Of a stretch of DNA of 64,000 nt, positions 48,239 through 57,331 are shown in pieces (positions within the stretch are counted from its first letter, which is position 1; every line of letters starts with the position of its first letter). The notes beneath the pieces are model-generated. The model was not told the origin of the DNA. It saw nothing but the letters and a program-made list of their open reading frames with translations, and made no database searches. The translations under genes were made by a program, and so were the position numbers. The stretch spans positions 1 to 64,000 of the forward strand of contig JAOLZO010000002.1 in the NCBI GenBank assembly GCA_028343845.1, written 5' to 3'. The DNA comes from Verrucomicrobiota bacterium. Its GTDB lineage: Bacteria; Verrucomicrobiota; Verrucomicrobiia; Opitutales; Seribacteraceae.

Positions 48239-48561
48239 CAATTCGGCAGCGGATATTTGATCGCATGCCCCTTGCGGCGCTTGATATAAGCTCGCATTCC
48301 TTCTTGTATTTTTACAAACTGCAAAACCGCCAAACTTGTCGTATGAGGCACTTATATAACCGAAAAAGGTTCATTTGAGTTGATTGAGGGTAGTTGCCTG
48401 GGTGTTACCTTAAGTATGTGAACAAGTATCCGAAGAACGGGGGATAACTTTCAACAACTTTGGCTTGGAAAAAGGTTGATTGAACGATTCAATTACCGAC
48501 TTTAAAAAGGTTTTTTAGACATTTATAAAATGAATCCAAATATAATCAAAACTTATTCACA
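48239..48561. other. Upstream half of the long nrdBA leader region
   Basis: No gene is seen in this part of the 555 bp gap between folC and nrdB. An imperfect hairpin (GGTTGATTGAA... with TTCAATTACC) lies at 48474-48497. A sequence TTATTCACA at 48553-48561 fits the DnaA-box consensus TTWTNCACA. Confidence 0.45.
48553..48561 (+). promoter_or_regulatory. DnaA-box-like 9-mer upstream of nrdBA
   Basis: TTATTCACA matches the relaxed DnaA-box consensus TTWTNCACA. It directly precedes the first NrdR-box-like site. In E. coli the nrdAB promoter is also bound by DnaA, so the position is meaningful, but a 9-mer can occur by chance. Confidence 0.4.
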
Positions 48562-48577
48562 TACCTATATATGGGGT
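48562..48577. promoter_or_regulatory. NrdR-box-like site 1 upstream of nrdBA
   Basis: TACCTATATATGGGGT matches the palindromic NrdR box (ACACTATATATAGTGT) at 11 of 16 positions, including the whole TATATAT core. It lies 32 bp, about three helical turns, from site 2. Confidence 0.5.
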
Positions 48578-48593
48578 GGGAGTACGGTAGCGC

Positions 48594-48609
48594 TCCCTAT
48601 ATATTGTGT
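48594..48609. promoter_or_regulatory. NrdR-box-like site 2 upstream of nrdBA
   Basis: TCCCTATATATTGTGT matches the NrdR box at 13 of 16 positions. The pair with site 1 has the centre-to-centre spacing usual for NrdR operators, so repression of nrdBA by NrdR is likely. Confidence 0.65.
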
Positions 48610-48793
48610 GTTAAAGAAGATAAATTTTCATGGTTTTTCATTTTTTTCTTTTCTTTTTTCAAGCAAATGGCAAAGTCGGTTCATGGTTTGTGGATTTTGG
48701 GGATCATTTCCCTTTTTTTCTCCAAGTCAGACCGGACGAATTTAATACTTAATCAATTGAAATAAAAAAAAACTGCGGGAAAAAGGTAAGCTG

Positions 48794-49879
48794 ATGGACA
48801 AAACATACAAAATAGGTGACAAAACATTCGTTCTTGACGAGGAGAAGGCCGTGAGGGCTTACCAGGAAAAGATGGTGATCAACGGACGACAGTCCGAAGC
48901 ATTCAACCTTTTGCCTCTCAAATATCAATGGGCGTATGATTTGTACCGCAAGATGAAGGCGAACCATTGGGAACCCGAAGACGTTCCCATGCAAAAAGAC
49001 CTTGAACAGTGGAAGAGTGAGAGCGATTTAAGCGATAACGAACGATGGATAATCATGATGGGAATCGGTTACTTTTCCGCAGCGGAAGGTATCGTGGGAG
49101 ACAATATCCAGCATGTCGTTCGCGAGTTGGTAACGGCTCCCGAGCTCAAGCTCGTTCTTGGCCGTCATGCCCATGAGGAAAATATTCATGCTGACAGTCT
49201 TCTCTATATGATCAGCTCATTGGGCATCAACCCGCACGAATGCGAGGCAATGTTTGAGCAGATCGATACCATTCTTCGTAAAAATGAGTTCGTCTGTAGG
49301 GTTTCGAAAAGCTTGAGGCGTGATATGGATCTCACTCAAACAGTTAATAAGCAGGAGCTTGCGAAGAATATATTTGTTTTTGGGCAGTGCATGGAAGGCA
49401 CTCAGTTCTACGGTTTGTTTGGCATGGTTTTGAGCCTTGCCCGTCAAAACAAGTTTCCTGGAATCGGGCAAATGTTCAGGTACACCCTGAGGGACGAATC
49501 CAACCACATCGAATTGTTTCGTAACCTCTTCCGTGTGCTGATCGAGGAAAATCCGGATATTTGGACGGCCGATTTCAAGCAAGAACTCTATGACTTGATG
49601 AAAGAAGCCGTTGAACTCGAGAAAGAATTTATCCGGGATTGCCTGCCCGTGAATGCAGTGGGTTTGAGTGCTGATGAATTCTGTTCATACATTGACTATA
49701 TTTCGGATCGCCGACTCAATGGAATCGGACTGGATGTTCTGCACCCCGGATTGGAGAACCCCTTTCCTTGGTTGGCGGAGACCATCGACGTGAAGAAGGA
49801 ACAGAATTTCTTCGAGGGTCGGGTTACCGAATATCAGAAATCGTCCTCTTTGGCGGAAGTATCTGACGACGAGCTTTGA
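48794..49879 (+). CDS. nrdB: Ribonucleotide reductase small subunit, class Ic type
   Basis: Protein of 361 aa. Metal ligands can be placed as Glu98 (SAAEGIVG), Glu129 and His132 (EENIHADSLLYM), Glu201 (CMEGTQFYG), Glu235 and His238 (LRDESNHIELF). The first ligand is Glu where E. coli has Asp84, and the position of the radical Tyr122 is Leu136. Both changes are marks of class Ic, the Chlamydia-like group with a Mn/Fe cofactor in place of a tyrosyl radical. A Tyr two residues on (Tyr138) is not at the radical position. A Tyr near the C-terminus (TEYQKSSS) can serve the radical path. It precedes nrdA by 56 bp and is probably NrdR-controlled. Confidence 0.93.
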   Translation: MDKTYKIGDKTFVLDEEKAVRAYQEKMVINGRQSEAFNLLPLKYQWAYDLYRKMKANHWEPEDVPMQKDLEQWKSESDLSDNERWIIMMGIGYFSAAEGIVGDNIQHVVRELVTAPELKLVLGRHAHEENIHADSLLYMISSLGINPHECEAMFEQIDTILRKNEFVCRVSKSLRRDMDLTQTVNKQELAKNIFVFGQCMEGTQFYGLFGMVLSLARQNKFPGIGQMFRYTLRDESNHIELFRNLFRVLIEENPDIWTADFKQELYDLMKEAVELEKEFIRDCLPVNAVGLSADEFCSYIDYISDRRLNGIGLDVLHPGLENPFPWLAETIDVKKEQNFFEGRVTEYQKSSSLAEVSDDEL

Positions 49880-49935
49880 TTTAGGCGGGTTGTCACTTTT
49901 TTTTATTAATTGGTTTGAATGGGAGCTTGAGATTT

Positions 49936-52900
49936 ATGCGTAATACTATTTTCGAAGAGGACAGGTTGTTGGCCAAAGCGGTGGGAACGCCGAGTGAAAA
50001 CAAACCCCGTTTTGATTGGGCCGAAGCGTTGGGAGACAACAGATTCGAAATACCAAAGGTACGCATTACTGATGGCGCGGGTGATCGTGATTTCCACATC
50101 GCCGAGGTGGCCGAAGTTATTGGGGAGGCATTGACCGACCTGATGATTTCACGGGAAGAGAATGAAATATATACCCCAAAGAATCGGGAGCTCGTGGTGG
50201 AGTCTGCCCGAATCGTTGCTGACCGCTTGATCGAGCGTATGGCTGAAGAGGATGAAGGCGGAGCCCCCCGCCTCTCCTTTGACGAATTGCATCGCCTGAT
50301 CGAAAAAGCGTTAGTTGAGAATGACGCTTATGACGTCGCCAAGAGCCTGGTCATCTCGAGGTCTAGTGCGGGTAATGGAAAGTTGCATCGGCCCGATGAG
50401 ATGGAGGGGGACACTGCTCAAATCCGTCTGATTCGTAGAAGCGGTCAAGTCGTTCCCTGGAATTCATCCAAGATCGAAGTCGCCGTCCGCAAAGCCTTCC
50501 TCTCTCTCAAGAGTGACTCCGAACCGGCGGTCGATTTGGCCAGGCAGGTAACCCGCAAGGCCCTGTCCACCGGACAGGCATTTATCAATATCGAGGATGT
50601 TCAGGATCTCGTGCAGGAAGAATTGATGAGCAAAAGGCACTTCAAGGTTGCCGAGTCCTACATTTTGTATCGAGCCCGCCGACGCATCGAAAGGGAGACC
50701 GGGGCGTCTGGCGAAGAGGTCAAGCAAGACTCCATGATCGTGGTCAAGAAAAAGGACGGAAGTACCTATTTTTGGGACGGCATCGACTTGAAGAAGCGGA
50801 TTTCCTTCGGAACCATCGGCCTCGACCTTTGCATGACCTCCGAACAGATAGAGGAGAGTTTGCGTCGGTCGGTCTTTTCGGAAATCAGTGAAGAGGATCT
50901 TCGAAAGACCATCATTCTAAATGCCAAGACATTGATCGAGCGCGACGGTGACTTTGCCAAGTTTGCCGCCCGCATTTTGCTGACTTACGTATATGAGGAA
51001 GTCTTGGGATGGGATATTGCGAATAACAGCATAGAGGAGCTCAAGACCTTTCATTCCAACGGGCTCAAGCAATATCTCAAGCATGGCGTACAGATAAAGA
51101 GACTCGATTCCAAGCTCCTGAAATTGGATGTCGGCAAGCTTGCTGAAGCCCTCGATCCTTCGGCGGATTTGGATTTCGATTACCTTGGCATCCAAACTCT
51201 TTTTGACCGCTATCTGGTTGTAGACAAAACGAATGATTCACCCAAGCGGATCGAAACGCCCCAATTGTTTTGGATGCGTGTAGCCATGGGAGTTTTCGCT
51301 CACGAGGAAAACCCGGAAGACCGGATCATCGCTCTGTACAACCTGTACAAGAGTCGTCGGTTCTGCTCTTCGACCCCAACGCTCTTTAACTCGGGCACAC
51401 CTCATTCCCAGCTTTCTTCCTGTTATCTTTACAAGGTGGACGATACAATCGAGTCGATCATGTACCGAGGGATCGCGGAAAACGCCTTTCTCTCGAAATG
51501 GGCTGGTGGTCTCGGTGGTAGTTGGACTTCGGTTCGCGGAACCGGGAGTTATATTGCCGGTACGAATGGAGAAAGTCAGGGGGTCATTCCATTCCTTAAG
51601 ATGCACAACGACCAACTTTGCGCAGTGAATCAAGGTGGCAAACGCAAAGGCTCGGGTTGCGCTTACCTCGAATCCTGGCACTGCGATATCCTTGAGTTTC
51701 TCGAATTGCGCAAGAACACGGGGGACGACCGTAGGCGAACCCATGACATGAACACGGCGAACTGGATTCCCGATCTGTTCATGAAGCGAATGGAAGCCCG
51801 CCAAGATTGGACTCTTTTCAGAAGTAACGAGGTGCCCGAGTTGCACGACTTGTACGGCAGAGCATTCGAGGATAAATACGTAGAATACGAGGCGAAGGCT
51901 GAAAAAGGCGAAGTTTGGGGGCATACGATGCCCGCGCTTGATCTGTGGAAGCAGATGCTGAAGCTACTTTTCGAAACCGGTCACCCTTGGATTACCTTCA
52001 AGGATACGTGCAACGTTCGCAGTCCTCAGGATCATACGGGTGTTATTCACAGTTCTAACCTTTGCACTGAGATAACGCTGAATACGGGAGCTGACGAAAC
52101 TGCGGTCTGCAATCTTGGCTCTGTGGTGCTTGATTCGCATCTCAAAAACGATGGCTCGCTTGATCACGATAAATTGCGTGAAACCGTCCGTATTGCCGTT
52201 CGGGCACTGGACAATGTGATCGACGTTAATTTTTATCCCACCGACGCGGCAAAGACGTCCAACATGCGTCACCGTCCGGTCGGACTTGGGGTAATGGGTC
52301 TGCAAAATTCGCTTTTCGCGAAGAACATATCCTTCTCCTCACAGGAGGCAGTCGAGTTTAATGACGAATTTATGGAAGCCATTTGCTACTATGCATACGA
52401 AGCTTCAAGCGACTTGGCCAGCGAGCGCGGAACTTATTCGACGTTCAGAGGGTCCAAGTGGGACCGGGGGATTCTGCCCCAAGACTCCCTTGAGCTTCTC
52501 GAAAAGGAGAGAGGAAGCGCGGTGGAGGTACCCAAGGAAGGCAAAATGGATTGGTCGATCGTTCGTGACAAAATAGCCAAGCACGGAATGCGAAACAGCA
52601 ACGTCATTGCGATTGCTCCGACAGCAACCATTTCCAACATCATGGGTTCTTCCCCATGCATCGAGCCTACCTACAAGAACCTGTTCGTGAAAAGTAATCT
52701 ATCGGGCGACTTTATGGTGCTTAACCGATTTTTGGTCAACGACTTGAAGCAGGAGGGCCTTTGGGACAAGGAGATGTCTGACCAGCTGAAGTATTTCGAC
52801 GGCGAGCTTTCTGACATTTCCAACATCCCTGATTGGATCAAGGCGAAATATCTTACCGCGTTTGACGTTTCCTATGAATTCGTGATCGCAGCGGCGGCCC

Positions 52901-53199
52901 GCAGACAGAAATGGATCGATCAGTCTCAGTCCGTCAATTTATTCCTTGGAGAACCTGACCTCAAGGCTCTGTCCCATATGTATCGGGCGGCGTGGAGGCA
53001 AGGGCTCAAGACGACCTATTATTTGCGTACCCTCGGAGCCTCGAACATTGAGAAGGCAACTGTCGATCTCAAGAAGGAGAAGCCTCTTGCCGATATTTCG
53101 GATGAGCCTTCCGCCAAGAAGGAATTTACCGATGCCGAAAAGAAAGCCTGTAGCATAGAAGCCATGATGAACGGAGAGGAATGCGAGGCTTGTCAATAA
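49936..53199 (+). CDS. nrdA: Ribonucleotide reductase large subunit with extended N-terminus
   Basis: Protein of 1087 aa from the ATG at 49936, which has GGGAG 10 bases upstream; a TTG lies 21 bp earlier. The catalytic core begins near residue 430. It has SSCYLYKVDDTIESI, NLCTEITLNTG (active-site Cys and Glu), AVCNLGS, and the redox-active C-terminal pair ECEACQ. Before it lie a full ATP-cone (IRLIRRSGQVVPWNSSKIEVAVRKAF to YILYRARRR, about 150-245) and cone-like segments before and after it. It reduces ribonucleoside diphosphates with NrdB. Chlamydial NrdA is similarly long. Confidence 0.95.
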   Translation: MRNTIFEEDRLLAKAVGTPSENKPRFDWAEALGDNRFEIPKVRITDGAGDRDFHIAEVAEVIGEALTDLMISREENEIYTPKNRELVVESARIVADRLIERMAEEDEGGAPRLSFDELHRLIEKALVENDAYDVAKSLVISRSSAGNGKLHRPDEMEGDTAQIRLIRRSGQVVPWNSSKIEVAVRKAFLSLKSDSEPAVDLARQVTRKALSTGQAFINIEDVQDLVQEELMSKRHFKVAESYILYRARRRIERETGASGEEVKQDSMIVVKKKDGSTYFWDGIDLKKRISFGTIGLDLCMTSEQIEESLRRSVFSEISEEDLRKTIILNAKTLIERDGDFAKFAARILLTYVYEEVLGWDIANNSIEELKTFHSNGLKQYLKHGVQIKRLDSKLLKLDVGKLAEALDPSADLDFDYLGIQTLFDRYLVVDKTNDSPKRIETPQLFWMRVAMGVFAHEENPEDRIIALYNLYKSRRFCSSTPTLFNSGTPHSQLSSCYLYKVDDTIESIMYRGIAENAFLSKWAGGLGGSWTSVRGTGSYIAGTNGESQGVIPFLKMHNDQLCAVNQGGKRKGSGCAYLESWHCDILEFLELRKNTGDDRRRTHDMNTANWIPDLFMKRMEARQDWTLFRSNEVPELHDLYGRAFEDKYVEYEAKAEKGEVWGHTMPALDLWKQMLKLLFETGHPWITFKDTCNVRSPQDHTGVIHSSNLCTEITLNTGADETAVCNLGSVVLDSHLKNDGSLDHDKLRETVRIAVRALDNVIDVNFYPTDAAKTSNMRHRPVGLGVMGLQNSLFAKNISFSSQEAVEFNDEFMEAICYYAYEASSDLASERGTYSTFRGSKWDRGILPQDSLELLEKERGSAVEVPKEGKMDWSIVRDKIAKHGMRNSNVIAIAPTATISNIMGSSPCIEPTYKNLFVKSNLSGDFMVLNRFLVNDLKQEGLWDKEMSDQLKYFDGELSDISNIPDWIKAKYLTAFDVSYEFVIAAAARRQKWIDQSQSVNLFLGEPDLKALSHMYRAAWRQGLKTTYYLRTLGASNIEKATVDLKKEKPLADISDEPSAKKEFTDAEKKACSIEAMMNGEECEACQ

Positions 53200-53248
53200 T
53201 TTGACGATTCACTCTTTTCGGAAACTTCCAACTTGATCGACTTGGGGC

Positions 53249-53779
53249 TTGAAGCTATCGCAGCGACTCGCGACCTACCTTAGAAAGAAACCTATGTTGG
53301 GCAAAGGGGTGTTCATTGCCCCGAAGGCTACCGTTGTCGGAGACGTTCGTCTTGGACAAGATTCCAGCGTCTGGTATGGCGCCGTGCTGAGGGGGGACAT
53401 AAACTTCATCTCGGTAGGCGAGGGATCGAACTTGCAGGACGGGGTAATCGGGCATTTGTCGGACGACCTCCCCTTGACAGTCGGTGATTACGTGACGATT
53501 GGTCACGGCGCGGTTATTCATGCCTGCGTGATCGAAGACGAATGCCTTGTCGGCATGAACGCTACCATTCTGGACGGAGCCCGTGTCGGTCGCCAGTCGA
53601 TTGTGGCTGCAGGAACGGTTGTTCCGCAAGGCATGCAGGTTCCGGAGGGTTCTCTTGTTGCCGGAGTCCCGGCAACGATTCGCAAGACTCTCTCTCCTGA
53701 ACGCCGACAGGGTTTGCGCCAGTGGGCAGAAAAGTACGTCGAAGTGGCCAAGGCCCATCGATCCTGCCTTTCGGATTAG
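53249..53779 (+). CDS. Gamma-carbonic anhydrase-like hexapeptide protein
   Basis: Protein of up to 176 aa with left-handed beta-helix repeats. GSNLQDGVIGH, VTIGHGAVIHACVIEDECLVGMNATILDGARVG and VPEGSLVAGVPA match the gamma-CA/YrdA family with its metal-binding His. Whether it hydrates CO2 is uncertain, since many homologues are inactive. The start is unclear: TTG at 53249 or ATG at 53294. The stop overlaps the end of the next, convergent gene by 4 bp. Confidence 0.85.
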   Translation: MKLSQRLATYLRKKPMLGKGVFIAPKATVVGDVRLGQDSSVWYGAVLRGDINFISVGEGSNLQDGVIGHLSDDLPLTVGDYVTIGHGAVIHACVIEDECLVGMNATILDGARVGRQSIVAAGTVVPQGMQVPEGSLVAGVPATIRKTLSPERRQGLRQWAEKYVEVAKAHRSCLSD

Positions 53780-54102
53780 AGCTTCCGAGCTTGCGCGTTT
53801 TCCATCCCATGCTCCTGGTAGAGCTCATGGGCCAAGGAGGCGAGAGATGGCAGGGGCTGAACGCCCGAGCCCGACTCCGCGCAACAGCAAAGGTAGGATC
53901 GTAACAATTCATCGCTGGCAGTCTTTCCGTCTTCGCGCAGAAGCCTGAGCAAAAGGTTTCTTGCGGCACTCCAATCTTCTTGGCCAAAGGAATGGCTGGT
54001 CATGGCAAGTTCCCATGCACCTGCCTCTTCGGAGCTCATTTCGGACAGCCAACTATTCATTGTCTTGAGCCTAGAGGAGCTTCGTTTTTCAGGCAATTTC
54101 AT
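53776..54102 (-). CDS. Small protein of unknown function
   Basis: Candidate gene of 108 aa from the ATG at 54102 (MKLPEKRSSSRLKT); ATGs at 54156 and 54060 are alternatives. The composition is protein-like with three Trp and helical segments (EDWSAARNLLLRLLREDGKTASDELLRSYL, read in part). A CCC triplet occurs at the middle. I recognise no family. It fills the gap between gamma-CA and cysJ, overlaps the former by 4 bp tail to tail, and diverges from cysJ. Confidence 0.5.
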   Translation of the reverse strand: MKLPEKRSSSRLKTMNSWLSEMSSEEAGAWELAMTSHSFGQEDWSAARNLLLRLLREDGKTASDELLRSYLCCCAESGSGVQPLPSLASLAHELYQEHGMENAQARKL

Positions 54103-54183
54103 AAAAACTGCAAATTCAGTAAATATTTCGCTTGGACAATGCGACTGGATTTGCAAAGAATGGTTTTATAATTTTAACCTCAT

Positions 54184-55314
54184 ATGTCTAATTCGCCCGA
54201 CGGACACACCAAGGAAAATCCCTACCACTCCGAACTACTTGTAAACCGCCTGATGACGGAAGGCTCCGACAAGGAGACCCGTCACTTCGAGCTTTCTCTC
54301 AAGAGCAGCGGATTGGAGTACCTGCCAGGTGACTCTCTCGGGGTTCATCCCCTCAATTGCCAGGACGCCGTTGCCGACCTTCTCAGCGCGATCGGGTTTT
54401 CGGGTAAAGAGGAGATCGAACTGGGCGAGGATACCGTGCTCTTGGGAGATGCTTTATCCACTCGTCTCGCCTGCACCGTGCTTAGCAGAATGCAGATCAA
54501 GAAATTCAATGAGATTGCGCAAGCATCCCAACTCGAAGATTTGCTTAAGTCCGAGAATAAACAATCTCTAGCTGATTATCTTTGGGGGCGCGAGCTGATC
54601 GATCTCTTTCTTGAATTTCCACAGCAGGGGTTGAGCGCCTCCCAATTCGCAAGCCTTCTTCGTCCACTTGCTCCCCGTCTTTATTCCATCGCATCAAGCT
54701 TGAGCGCTCATCCCGATGAGGTCCACCTTACCGTTGCGATCGTCCGGTACGAATCACATGGGCGCAAGCGCCAGGGCGTCTGCTCCTCTTATCTTGCCGA
54801 TCGGGTGGGAGAGACCGTGCCTTGCTATCTTCACGGCAACAAGAACTTCAAACTGCCCGAGGATCCGGAAACCCCCATCATCATGGTCGGTCCAGGAACG
54901 GGAATCGCACCCTTCCGCGCCTTTGTCGAGGAAAGATTGGCTACTGGTGCAAAGGGAAAGAACTGGCTCTTTTTCGGCGATCGTTCCCATGCCCATGATT
55001 ATCTTTACGGAGAGGAATGGGAAGCCCGCCGCAAGGACGGAATTCTTCAAGGCCTTGATCTTGCCTGGTCACGGGATCAGGAGGAAAAGGTATATGTCCA
55101 GCACAAGATGCTGGAGCGTGGGGCTGAGTTGTGGGCTTGGCTTCAGGAAGGAGCCGTTTTTTACGTCTGTGGAGATGCATTCCGCATGGCTAAGGACGTT
55201 GACCAGGCCTTGCGTCAAATTGCTTGCACAGAAGGAAGCCTAAGCGAAGAAGATGCCGCAACTTGGGTTCGCTCTCTGCAAAGGGAAAAACGCTACCTCA
55301 AGGACGTTTACTGA
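54184..55314 (+). CDS. Sulfite reductase flavoprotein-like FAD/NADPH reductase lacking the flavodoxin domain
   Basis: Protein of 376 aa. It holds the CysJ/CPR-type reductase module: LPGDSLGVHPLN, FAD binding APRLYSIASSLSAHPDEVHLTV (read in part) with GVCSSYLAD, and NADPH binding IIMVGPGTGIAPFRAF, FFGDRSHAHDYLY, VYVCGDAFRMAKDV (near the end) and a final aromatic (KDVY). The N-terminal FMN-binding flavodoxin domain of CysJ is absent. It would take electrons from NADPH to FAD and must use a separate partner; no hemoprotein subunit is adjacent. Confidence 0.85.
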   Translation: MSNSPDGHTKENPYHSELLVNRLMTEGSDKETRHFELSLKSSGLEYLPGDSLGVHPLNCQDAVADLLSAIGFSGKEEIELGEDTVLLGDALSTRLACTVLSRMQIKKFNEIAQASQLEDLLKSENKQSLADYLWGRELIDLFLEFPQQGLSASQFASLLRPLAPRLYSIASSLSAHPDEVHLTVAIVRYESHGRKRQGVCSSYLADRVGETVPCYLHGNKNFKLPEDPETPIIMVGPGTGIAPFRAFVEERLATGAKGKNWLFFGDRSHAHDYLYGEEWEARRKDGILQGLDLAWSRDQEEKVYVQHKMLERGAELWAWLQEGAVFYVCGDAFRMAKDVDQALRQIACTEGSLSEEDAATWVRSLQREKRYLKDVY

Positions 55315-55361
55315 CACGGCCGGGCAATTCTAAAATAGCTTGGATAAGGCTTGCTTGAAAT

Positions 55362-55377
55362 TGAGAATCAATTATCA
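55362..55377. promoter_or_regulatory. Fur-box-like site before the TonB-dependent receptor
   Basis: TGAGAATCAATTATCA is close to the Fur box (TGATAAT-N-ATTATCA), with one mismatch and one extra central base. It ends 8 bp before the receptor start. A Fur-family gene lies just after the receptor. Confidence 0.5.
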
Positions 55378-55385
55378 ATAAGGGG

Positions 55386-57320
55386 ATGTCTAGTTTTACT
55401 TCTTTCTTGCGTTGGATAACGATAGTGACCGCAATGATCAGGGGTTCTTTTTTATATGGAGATGCCGATACGTTGGAACCGATGGAGGTTTCCGCCCTTA
55501 GGCTAGAAACTGCCTCTAAGAACTTACCTGCCCGAATCCAAGTGCTTGATCAAGCTGATATTGAGCAGTCAGGTGCTGTTGATTTAGTCGAATTACTAAG
55601 AAGGGAAGCAAACCTGCAGGTGCGATCAACTTCCGGGAATTCAGCAAGAGCCTCGGTTGCAATGGGTGGGTTTGGGGAGAACGGAGGGCTTCGTACTTTG
55701 GTACTTTTAGACGGGCATCGACTAAATGCGATCGATATGTCTGCAATCGATTGGTATTCCATTCCCCTGGGACTGGTAGAGTCGATCGAGGTAATTCGTG
55801 GCGGGCAGTCAGGAACCTTTGGAAACCATGCGGTAGGCGGGGTAATCAAAATCAATACCAAGCTCCCAAATGTAGAACCTTCTGGTTCCCTGGAAGCCAG
55901 TGCCGGAAGTTTTGATACTTTCAATGCAAGAGGTTCGTATTCTCAAAGGCTTGGGGGAATTGGACTAACGATTTTTGGGGAGCGGGCGGAGTCAGATGGA
56001 TACCGTGTGAACGGAGATCTCAAGACAGACGCTGGTGGAGTTAGACTGGATTGGGCAAGCGAATCAGATGTTAAGGGTTACTTATCTTGGAGTTTGTCGA
56101 GTAGCGATTTTGGATTGCCGGGAGATTTGAATGCCAGTGCTTTGGCTTCTAACCGGAGGCAAACCACCGATCCCAACGACCAAGGGGGTGAAAGATCTGC
56201 CCATGCGAGGGCAGGATTGAGTTATGATATCAATGATCAATGGCTTTTGGAAAACAGATTGGGATATCAGGATCGTGAGGTAAGGGTCAATATGCCGAGT
56301 GTTCCATTTGGAGGTTACCTCGCTGACACTATTTACGAAACTTTTTCCTACAGCCCTGTATTGCATTACTATTCAAATGCAGTCGTCTGGTTTTTCGGTT
56401 TCGATTTCTCCAAGGATAATTTGGATTCAAAGACAAACTATGGAGACTCGAAATATGAGCGAAAGACTTTGGCTTTTTTTAGCTCGACCGGATTACCGCT
56501 TTCAGAGCAATGGAATCTGAACGTGAACTTCAGGGTGGAGAGGGCGGAAAATTCTGGAGTTTATTCAGGCACTAAGTTGAATCAAGTAAGGAAGGACGAA
56601 TGGGCAGGAGGCGTTGGTCTGATTCGTGATTTTGGAGAAGAGAATCGAATTTATGGGACTGTTCGCCGTTTTTATCGCTATCCGGCAACGGATGAATATA
56701 TGGATTTCGGTACTCCGGCGATTAATCAAAACCTGGAACCCGAAAACGGGTACGAAGTCGAAGTGGGAACGGACTGGAGTATAGACCGAATCTTCTTAAG
56801 CGGCCGAATTTTTAGACAATGGATGGAGGATGAAATTATTTATGACCCCCTTGTAGGCCTATTTGGTTCCAATGTAAATTTACCGAAAAATCGTCGCATG
56901 GGTTTGGATTTTTCCATTGATTGGGAGATGACCGATTCGATCCGTTCAGGTGTAAGCTATGAGTATGTAAAAGCCACGTTCGAAGAAGGTAATTATCCGG
57001 GGTCAAAAGTACCTTTGGTTCCCGAAGGCCTACTTAGGTTGTGTATCGAATTGCGCCCTGTTGATTCATTATGGTTAACTTTGGGAGGATCATATGTGGG
57101 AGAAAGCTTTCGCGGGAGTGATTTTTCAAATACCGCGGTCAAAATGGAAGATTATTGGCTATATGATCTGGGCATAAATTATGAATTATCAGAAAGCGCC
57201 ACTCTTTTTGGTGGCGTGGAGAACCTATTGGACGAAGAGTACTTATCTACCGCTTTTGGAACCGGTTTGTATCCCGGGGAGGGAAGGAAGGCGAGATTCG
57301 GGCTGCGCTATTCTTTCTAA
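55386..57320 (+). CDS. TonB-dependent outer-membrane receptor
   Basis: Protein of 644 aa. Signal-like N-terminus to about residue 26. The plug domain has LPARIQVLDQADIEQSGAVDLVELLRR and TLVLLDGHRLN, then SIEVIRGGQSGTFGNHAVGGVIKI (read in part). A 22-strand beta-barrel follows, ending RKARFGLRYSF with the C-terminal Phe needed for outer-membrane insertion. It imports a chelated metal or similar compound with energy from TonB. The Fur-like site and Fur-family neighbour suggest metal control. Base composition is somewhat more AT-rich than its neighbours. Confidence 0.9.
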   Translation: MSSFTSFLRWITIVTAMIRGSFLYGDADTLEPMEVSALRLETASKNLPARIQVLDQADIEQSGAVDLVELLRREANLQVRSTSGNSARASVAMGGFGENGGLRTLVLLDGHRLNAIDMSAIDWYSIPLGLVESIEVIRGGQSGTFGNHAVGGVIKINTKLPNVEPSGSLEASAGSFDTFNARGSYSQRLGGIGLTIFGERAESDGYRVNGDLKTDAGGVRLDWASESDVKGYLSWSLSSSDFGLPGDLNASALASNRRQTTDPNDQGGERSAHARAGLSYDINDQWLLENRLGYQDREVRVNMPSVPFGGYLADTIYETFSYSPVLHYYSNAVVWFFGFDFSKDNLDSKTNYGDSKYERKTLAFFSSTGLPLSEQWNLNVNFRVERAENSGVYSGTKLNQVRKDEWAGGVGLIRDFGEENRIYGTVRRFYRYPATDEYMDFGTPAINQNLEPENGYEVEVGTDWSIDRIFLSGRIFRQWMEDEIIYDPLVGLFGSNVNLPKNRRMGLDFSIDWEMTDSIRSGVSYEYVKATFEEGNYPGSKVPLVPEGLLRLCIELRPVDSLWLTLGGSYVGESFRGSDFSNTAVKMEDYWLYDLGINYELSESATLFGGVENLLDEEYLSTAFGTGLYPGEGRKARFGLRYSF

Positions 57321-57331
57321 GCTTGTTTCCT

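Noticed and set aside
48530-48745. Reading frame of 71 codons in the nrdBA leader
   Set aside because: It spans the NrdR-like sites, is very rich in Phe and Ser from a T-rich stretch, and has no ribosome-binding site.
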